A DNA stretch of 20,047 bases from Chloromonas sp. AAM2 (Eukaryota; Chlorophyta; Chlorophyceae; Chlamydomonadales; Chlamydomonadaceae), in contig QAXH01005225.1 in the NCBI GenBank assembly GCA_004335635.1, positions 6,413 through 26,459 on the forward strand, read 5' to 3'. Under the pieces are notes generated by a model, which saw nothing but the letters and a program-made list of their open reading frames with translations, ran no database searches and was not told the DNA's origin. A program made the position numbers and the translations under genes. Below are positions 19,992 to 20,047 of this stretch, in pieces (the first letter of the stretch is position 1; every line of letters starts with the position of its first letter).

Positions 19992-20047
<56 letters not shown>
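19730..20047 (+). other. start of the next ligase intron
   Basis: Begins GTACGA after the CAG that ends exon 6. No sequence matching the next conserved ligase segment is found before the window ends, so the intron is at least 318 bases. It contains the trinucleotide run at the edge. Confidence 0.7.
19992..20047. repeat. (GAT)n microsatellite, runs off the window
   Basis: At least 18 perfect GAT units, reaching the last base. The true length cannot be seen. It lies in the intron after ligase exon 6, so it should not affect the protein. Confidence 0.98.

Overview
The window looks like nuclear DNA of a green microalga (Viridiplantae, probably a chlorophyte or prasinophyte) next to a patch of intronless, virus-like genes. 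The right three quarters carry housekeeping genes split by many GT-AG introns. Their proteins are of plant type: the TRAPPC3 N-terminus and its KYPFKDDD C-terminus match land-plant BET3, and the formate-THF ligase is the monofunctional plant form. A nuclear tRNA-Leu(CAA) has an intron just after the anticodon. The organism call is inferred from protein resemblance; no search was run.

Left block, 1 to about 5500. Two diverging genes (339-1169 minus, 1278-2489 plus) encode paralogous cysteine-rich zinc-binding proteins, and the plus copy also has a PHD finger. The plus copy has an in-frame TAA at codon 23, inside a Gln-Gly tripeptide repeat. An unrecognised ORF (2486-3118) overlaps its end by an ATGA stop/start. 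Next is an intact 401-residue protein (3541-4746) that joins an MSV199-like domain, a (Glu-Pro)16 linker, a Cys/His segment resembling EsV-1-7 repeats, and a Vsr/PD-(D/E)XK-like nuclease domain, a combination I associate with giant viruses of algae. Direct repeats flank this gene. After it come a 14-unit, about 25-bp repeat array and scattered CTCCG-N3-CGGAG palindromes. I infer an endogenised large-virus or related mobile segment whose edge lies near 5.5 kb.

Right block, about 5.5 to 20 kb. In order: a secreted germin-like cupin (minus, five exons, 6011-7645); a largely empty stretch holding tRNA-Leu(CAA) (9517-9614); TRAPPC3/BET3 (plus, six exons, 10551-13426); the Pol III stalk subunit RPC8/RPC25 (minus, two exons, 15122-16042); and formate-THF ligase (plus, from 16674), which leaves the right edge after its sixth exon. 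TRAPPC3 and RPC8 converge on a 1.7-kb gap, while RPC8 and the ligase diverge from a 631-bp gap. These genes serve unrelated functions (secretion or cell wall, vesicle tethering, Pol III transcription, one-carbon metabolism), as expected of ordinary eukaryotic gene order.

All exon joins were worked out by hand from reading frame, splice-site sequence and family conservation. Only the end of germin exon 1 and the last germin stop remain ambiguous.
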